Shown: piece by piece, positions 60,201 to 64,000 of the stretch | Numbering within the stretch: the stretch's first letter is position 1 | Layout: the number at the start of each line of letters is the position of its first letter | Origin: Bdellovibrionales bacterium CG12_big_fil_rev_8_21_14_0_65_38_15 | GTDB taxonomy: Bacteria > Bdellovibrionota > Bacteriovoracia > Bacteriovoracales > Bacteriovoracaceae | Length of the DNA: 64,000 bases | Assembly (NCBI GenBank): GCA_002787775.1 | Contig: PCUW01000040.1 | Location: 1 to 64,000 of the forward strand | Direction of reading: 5' to 3' | Notes under the pieces: generated by a model | Databases searched by the model: none | What the model saw: the letters and a program-made list of their open reading frames with translations, nothing else | Told to the model about the DNA's origin: nothing | Position numbers and translations under genes: made by a program

Positions 60201-61544
60201 TTAAGTACTACTATCTGAGTTGAAGTCCATGTGGTTGTAGATTTCACTATCAGGCGCCAAGATATATTTATTCATTCTTAAAGAATCAAAAATAAAAGCT
60301 GGCACTCTCACGCGATAAAAAATACCTGTTTCATGGTTATGTGTTGAGAGAATATTCGTTTTTCCTGCCACAACTGAGTGAGCTTCACCGTCTTCATATG
60401 GCACGAAAAGATCATACTTATTTTGTTTTTCTAAAAACCAATTCACCACATGGCTACGAAGCGCTTTGATATCTTCAGGATTAAAAGAACTGACAACAAA
60501 AGAGCCGGCGTGACTTCTTTTAATAATCTTCTCTTTGATCGGATCATTAAGGAGATCTTTTTTATTAAAGACAATCAGCTGTTCTTTATCGTGAACACCC
60601 AGTTCATTTAAAACTTCACGAGTGACTTTAAGCTGTTTCTCATAATGAGGATCGCTAATGTCTGCGACCAGAATAAGAAGATCAGCTTCTAGAGCAGATT
60701 CTAATGTGGTTTTAAAACCTTCAATTAATGTATTAGGAAGATTTGAAATAAATCCCACCGTATCAATCAAAATCATTGGTGGGTGAGTGTCAGGATTTAA
60801 TGTTCTAAAGGTTGAGTCTAGCGTGGCAAATAGCTTATTCTCTTCAAGAATACTTACTCGACACATTCTATTCATCAAAGAGCTTTTACCAGCGTTGGTA
60901 TAACCAACAAGGGCCGCTGTAACAGCTTTGTTTTGGCGCTTCTTTTTTTGTTGTTCACGAGACTTTTTAATCGTTTCTAATTCTTTTTTATGAAATTCAA
61001 TTCGATCGCGAATAATACGACGATCCAGCTCGATTTGTTTTTCACCTTCACCGCCCAGAACACCAACACCACCACGCTGACGGTTTAAGTGGGACCAAAA
61101 GCCCATAAGTCGCGGAAGAAGATATTGAAGCCTGGAAATTTCAATTTGAATCTTGGCTTCTCTGGTTCTTGCGTGTCTGGCAAAAATTTCTAAAATAACG
61201 TGAACGCGATCGATGACTGACATACCAGTAATCTTTCGAATATTTCTTACCTGCGACGCTGACAGTTCGAAGTCAAAAACTAATAAGTCTGAGCCTTCGT
61301 CTTTGGCCTGCTTGGCCACTTCTTCAAGTTTTCCAGAGCCTAAGAAAGTTGCCGCATCAATTTGTTTTTTATTTTGAATAATTTCACTCATGGCCTTAAT
61401 GCCAAGGGTGCGAAGGAGTTCTCTAAGCTCTGTTAAAGAGCGCTGACTTTCTTGAATCGTTCGATGTTCATCGAGCTGTGGAGCGACTAAAGAAACTAAT
61501 GTTGCCTGAGACGAGATATTAATATGAAATTCGTTATCTAACAT
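60201..61544 (-). CDS. hflX: GTPase HflX
   Basis: Ribosome-associated GTPase that splits or rescues stalled 70S ribosomes. 447 residues: N-terminal domain with LLRTLGIKAMSEIIQNKK and AATFLGSGKLEEV, the subdomain II sequence RLQYLLPRLMGFWSHLNRQRGGVGVLGGEGEKQIELDRR, then the GTPase domain with GYTNAGKSSLMNRM (P-loop), LIDTVGFISNLP (G3) and IVFNKKDLL (G4). The C-terminal 90 residues are a variable tail. The start is ATG 61544, four bases after ggag; it overlaps panC by 11 bases. Confidence 0.96.
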   Translation of the reverse strand: MLDNEFHINISSQATLVSLVAPQLDEHRTIQESQRSLTELRELLRTLGIKAMSEIIQNKKQIDAATFLGSGKLEEVAKQAKDEGSDLLVFDFELSASQVRNIRKITGMSVIDRVHVILEIFARHARTREAKIQIEISRLQYLLPRLMGFWSHLNRQRGGVGVLGGEGEKQIELDRRIIRDRIEFHKKELETIKKSREQQKKKRQNKAVTAALVGYTNAGKSSLMNRMCRVSILEENKLFATLDSTFRTLNPDTHPPMILIDTVGFISNLPNTLIEGFKTTLESALEADLLILVADISDPHYEKQLKVTREVLNELGVHDKEQLIVFNKKDLLNDPIKEKIIKRSHAGSFVVSSFNPEDIKALRSHVVNWFLEKQNKYDLFVPYEDGEAHSVVAGKTNILSTHNHETGIFYRVRVPAFIFDSLRMNKYILAPDSEIYNHMDFNSDSST

Positions 61545-62373
61545 TGAGCTCCACAATTTTATTATCTAAGAGTCGGGTTTTGCCCATAAAGACAGCACCG
61601 ACTAAGACAAAAAATTTATCACCGCTTTGAGGTGCTCGCAAGCTATTAGCCTCGAGTATTTCAAGGTAATCCCAGACAGGATTCTTGGTAATGTCGTTAA
61701 TCTGACTTAAAACAGCGCTTAGACCCTCTTGATTTAAGACAGAGCTCAACTGCTCGATGGTTCTTGGCAATATAAGGGCATCTTGGCGTTGATTGTCATT
61801 GAGATATTGGTTTCGCGATGAAAGCGCCAAACCGTCGTGGTCTCTTATGATTGGTAGCATCTTAATATGGGCCGTAAGTCTAAGATCTTTAGTCATGCGC
61901 TCAATGATTTTAACTTGCTGATAATCTTTTTGACCAAAGTAAGCTAGCTCAGGCTTTACTAAAGTAAAGAGCTGATAAACAACTGTGGTCACACCAGCAA
62001 AATGAGTCGGTCTAGATTTTCCACAGAGAATTTTAGAAAGTTCTGGAAGTGCAATTTGAGTTTGAAATCCTTCAGGATAAATTTCACTATTATCTTTTGG
62101 GGCAAAAACAATAATGTCACCGTCAAGTGTCTTAAGTTTTTCTAAATCGTCATCCAAAGTTCTTGGATATTGCTCATAATCTTCACCGGGTCCAAATTGT
62201 TTTGGATTAACAAAGATGGTGACAACAGTACATTCATTTTCTTTTACCGACTGTTCAACAAGGCTTAGATGACCAGAATGAAGATTACCCATGGTTGGAA
62301 CAAGGCCAACAGAGCGACTAATAGAATTTCTCCACGAAATAAATTCAGACGTGGAGGCTATGAGTTTGATCAT
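61534..62373 (-). CDS. panC: Pantothenate synthetase
   Basis: Joins pantoate and beta-alanine using ATP. 279 residues from ATG 62373. Family motifs: VGLVPTMGNLHSGHLSLV with the HxGH-like ATP site, VTIFVNPKQFGPGEDYEQYPRTLDDD, YFGQKDYQQVKIIERM, and HDGLALSSRNQYL (KMSKS-like site). The start overlaps the end of coaBC by 29 bases. Confidence 0.97.
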   Translation of the reverse strand: MIKLIASTSEFISWRNSISRSVGLVPTMGNLHSGHLSLVEQSVKENECTVVTIFVNPKQFGPGEDYEQYPRTLDDDLEKLKTLDGDIIVFAPKDNSEIYPEGFQTQIALPELSKILCGKSRPTHFAGVTTVVYQLFTLVKPELAYFGQKDYQQVKIIERMTKDLRLTAHIKMLPIIRDHDGLALSSRNQYLNDNQRQDALILPRTIEQLSSVLNQEGLSAVLSQINDITKNPVWDYLEILEANSLRAPQSGDKFFVLVGAVFMGKTRLLDNKIVELNVR

Positions 62374-63583
62374 GCCTAATTGATTCCAAAATTTTATGAG
62401 CAAGTTGCTCTTTTGTTAATGTACCCTGAAATACGATATTCTGATTACCGCGATAAAAAATATATTCAGGCGCAGTATCACCAAAGCCCTGATTAAAACC
62501 AACTTTCGTGCCAATCAATAAATCAACAGGCTTATCGTTCCATTTCTTATCAAGCGTTGTCACAGAGAGATCTGTTTCTGCTGCAAAACCAATCATGGTC
62601 TGCTCAGAACTTCTAAGACTTAAGAGATGTTTTAAAATATCTTGAGACTTTTCAAAGGGGAGTGATCCACTAAGTTGATCTTTTTTTAATTTTGATGCGC
62701 TTGTGTGAAAAGCAATGTCACCAATGGCCGCACTTGAAATATAAGCACTCGCGTCTTTAAAAGAAGCTGTAACGGTTTCAAACATCTCTTGCGTAGTTGC
62801 TACTCTATCAATCAAGACTCGTGGATGATCAATAAGCAAATCAATTTTTGAAGTAGAGTATTTCGCGCCGACTAAGTGGACTTGATATCCAAGGCGTAAA
62901 GCTTCAACGGCAAGCCAATAACCAGTTTCTCCAGAACTCGCGTTGGTCACAAATCGAACAGGATCAATCGGTGCAATCGTGGCACCTGTTGTGATTAACA
63001 CTTTCTTTTGAAGTGCTTTATGCTCAAAACTTTGAATCAACGTTAACATTTCTTCAACGCTTGCTAGTTTACCGTCCCCATTTTCACCACAAATCATTTC
63101 ACCACTCATCGTTGAGTGCATATAAGTGAGTGGAAGAGAACTTAGTGTTTCACGGTTCTTTTTAACAATGGCATTGTCCCACATAGCAGGATTCATGGCC
63201 GGAAATAAAAGAACAGATACTTCAGGTTTTAAAGCTAAAAATAAACACGAAAGTAAATCATCAGCTAGACCATGACCTAATTTGTTTAATGTATTAGCAC
63301 TCAGTGGAGCGATAACAACTTTTTGCGCCCATCTGGCCAGAGCGATATGTAAGACTTGATCATGCTCAAGTCCGTTGAACATTTCTTTTGTAGGGTTGTG
63401 ATCATCTTGAGGTAAGTAAACATAGTCAGCACCCAAGTGCTTAAAAATTTCTGGCTTAATAAAATCCAGAGCACCCTGAGTTAAAACAACTCGTACATTA
63501 TGTTTAAGCTTAGTCAGTCCTCGAACAAGATCGAAGGCTTTATAGCAGGCAATGGATCCGGTAACGGCCACAATGATATTCAT
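62345..63583 (-). CDS. coaBC: Bifunctional CoaBC (phosphopantothenoylcysteine synthetase/decarboxylase)
   Basis: Two CoA-synthesis steps in one protein of 412 residues. The CoaC (decarboxylase) half has VAVTGSIACYKAFDLVRGL, the FMN/substrate region NTLNKLGHGLADDLLSCLFLAL, PAMNPAMWDN and GEMICGENGDGKLA with the catalytic Cys. The CoaB half starts near 190 with LITTGATIAPIDPVRFVTNASSGETGYWLA and includes TDLSVTTLDKKW near residue 345. Start ATG 63583 lacks a clear ribosome-binding site. It lies 22 bases after coaX. Confidence 0.97.
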   Translation of the reverse strand: MNIIVAVTGSIACYKAFDLVRGLTKLKHNVRVVLTQGALDFIKPEIFKHLGADYVYLPQDDHNPTKEMFNGLEHDQVLHIALARWAQKVVIAPLSANTLNKLGHGLADDLLSCLFLALKPEVSVLLFPAMNPAMWDNAIVKKNRETLSSLPLTYMHSTMSGEMICGENGDGKLASVEEMLTLIQSFEHKALQKKVLITTGATIAPIDPVRFVTNASSGETGYWLAVEALRLGYQVHLVGAKYSTSKIDLLIDHPRVLIDRVATTQEMFETVTASFKDASAYISSAAIGDIAFHTSASKLKKDQLSGSLPFEKSQDILKHLLSLRSSEQTMIGFAAETDLSVTTLDKKWNDKPVDLLIGTKVGFNQGFGDTAPEYIFYRGNQNIVFQGTLTKEQLAHKILESIRHDQTHSLHV

Positions 63584-63605
63584 AAGGGCGAGAATCGCAT
63601 AATCC

Positions 63606-64000
63606 CTACATTATTCCTAGTTCATATGCTTTCTTAAGGCAGAAGTGCAGGGAGTGATGGATAAGGTGTGGCTCACTCATACAACCGGGAAACAGGGGTT
63701 TAAGCAGTTCGCCGTGGCCACCGGTGATCATAATGCTTTGCGCATCATTGTCCTTAAGCTCGTCTTGAATTTTATGCAGTAAAAAATTGTAGCCCTGGGC
63801 AATAGCATCAAAGGTGTTAAGCGCTTTAATCGTAGGCTCCGCCTGAATGTTAACTTGATCAAGACTCAGTCTTGGAAGCTTGGCTCCTTTAAGTTTGAAC
63901 ACATCAAGATAGGTTTCAAAGCCTGGAATAATAATTCCACCGCTGTGACCATTTTCACTGAGTAGATCAATCGTCGTAAAGGTACCAGCATCAATCACGG
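63606..64000 (-). CDS. coaX: Type III pantothenate kinase, N-terminus outside the window
   Basis: First step of CoA synthesis. Only the C-terminal 130 or so residues are in the window; the frame stays open to base 64000. The ASKHA-type motifs DAGTFTTIDLL and GGIIIPGFETYLDVF, and IMITGGHGELLKP near the end, match CoaX. Together with coaBC, panC and (elsewhere) coaE it covers most of the pathway. Confidence 0.93.
   Translation of the reverse strand, partial: VIDAGTFTTIDLLSENGHSGGIIIPGFETYLDVFKLKGAKLPRLSLDQVNIQAEPTIKALNTFDAIAQGYNFLLHKIQDELKDNDAQSIMITGGHGELLKPLFPGCMSEPHLIHHSLHFCLKKAYELGIM

Noticed and set aside
60047-60247. 66-residue minus-strand ORF overlapping the end of hflX
   Set aside because: No ribosome-binding site, overlaps hflX in another frame, and no recognisable features.

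Overview
The window looks like chromosomal DNA from a flagellated Gram-negative bacterium of moderate to low GC content. The best guess is the Bdellovibrio/Bacteriovorax side of the old delta-proteobacteria (Bdellovibrionota). This rests on gene style and order: a fliL-to-fliA flagellar export operon with flhF and flhG, a lipid A operon joined to bamA and skp, SpoIID and amidase cell-wall enzymes in a Gram-negative setting, many surface or secreted repeat proteins, and frequent GTG and TTG starts. No rRNA or tRNA gene was seen, so the placement is an inference.

Layout. (1) 1-9.5 kb: a cut-off glycine-rich protein, uvrC with a divergent zinc-ribbon gene, a small zinc-ribbon protein, a uracil-DNA-glycosylase-like protein, a SpoIID-like protein plus N-acetylmuramoyl-alanine amidase behind a structured leader, two lipoproteins (one DsbA-like), an orphan HAMP-like membrane protein and an HU-type DNA-binding protein. 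(2) 9.6-24.5 kb: one long flagellar operon, fliL-fliM-fliN-fliO-fliP-fliQ-fliR-flhB-flhA-flhF-flhG-fliA, followed by an unrecognised gene and a PAS-type membrane coiled-coil protein. FlhF has lost its GTP-binding motifs. (3) 24.4-29.5 kb: coaE and mazG on the minus strand; ybeY, prfB (programmed +1 frameshift) and a LolCDE-type transporter on the plus strand. (4) 29.5-40.1 kb: envelope biogenesis, bamA-skp-lpxD-fabZ-lpxA-oxidoreductase-lpxB-lpxK-DUF3108 lipoprotein-glycosyltransferase, mostly with overlapping ends. (5) 40.2-47.8 kb: rpsA with a switch-like leader, then a rearranged stretch. The end of rpsA with its terminator and the first half of a trypsin-like protease gene occur a second time, with a carbamoyltransferase and a polytopic membrane protein between the two copies. 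(6) 47.8-53.7 kb, minus strand: a signalling operon joining a SpoIIE-type phosphatase/RsbW-type kinase fusion, a STAS protein, a hybrid histidine kinase, a response regulator and an unknown effector-like protein. (7) 53.8-60 kb: a FecR-like surface protein, a glycine-rich secreted protein with a hydrophobic C-terminal tail, a collagen-like protein, a LETM1-like protein and small regulators. (8) 60.2-64 kb, minus strand: hflX-panC-coaBC-coaX; the last three belong to coenzyme A synthesis, and coaX runs off the window.

The observations most worth following are: the SpoIID-like leader RNA with two mutually exclusive folds around its ribosome-binding site; the FlhF homologue without GTPase motifs next to an intact FlhG; the tandem duplication that fused half a protease gene to the tail of rpsA; and the compact partner-switch plus two-component operon. 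No CRISPR array, transposon or phage was found.
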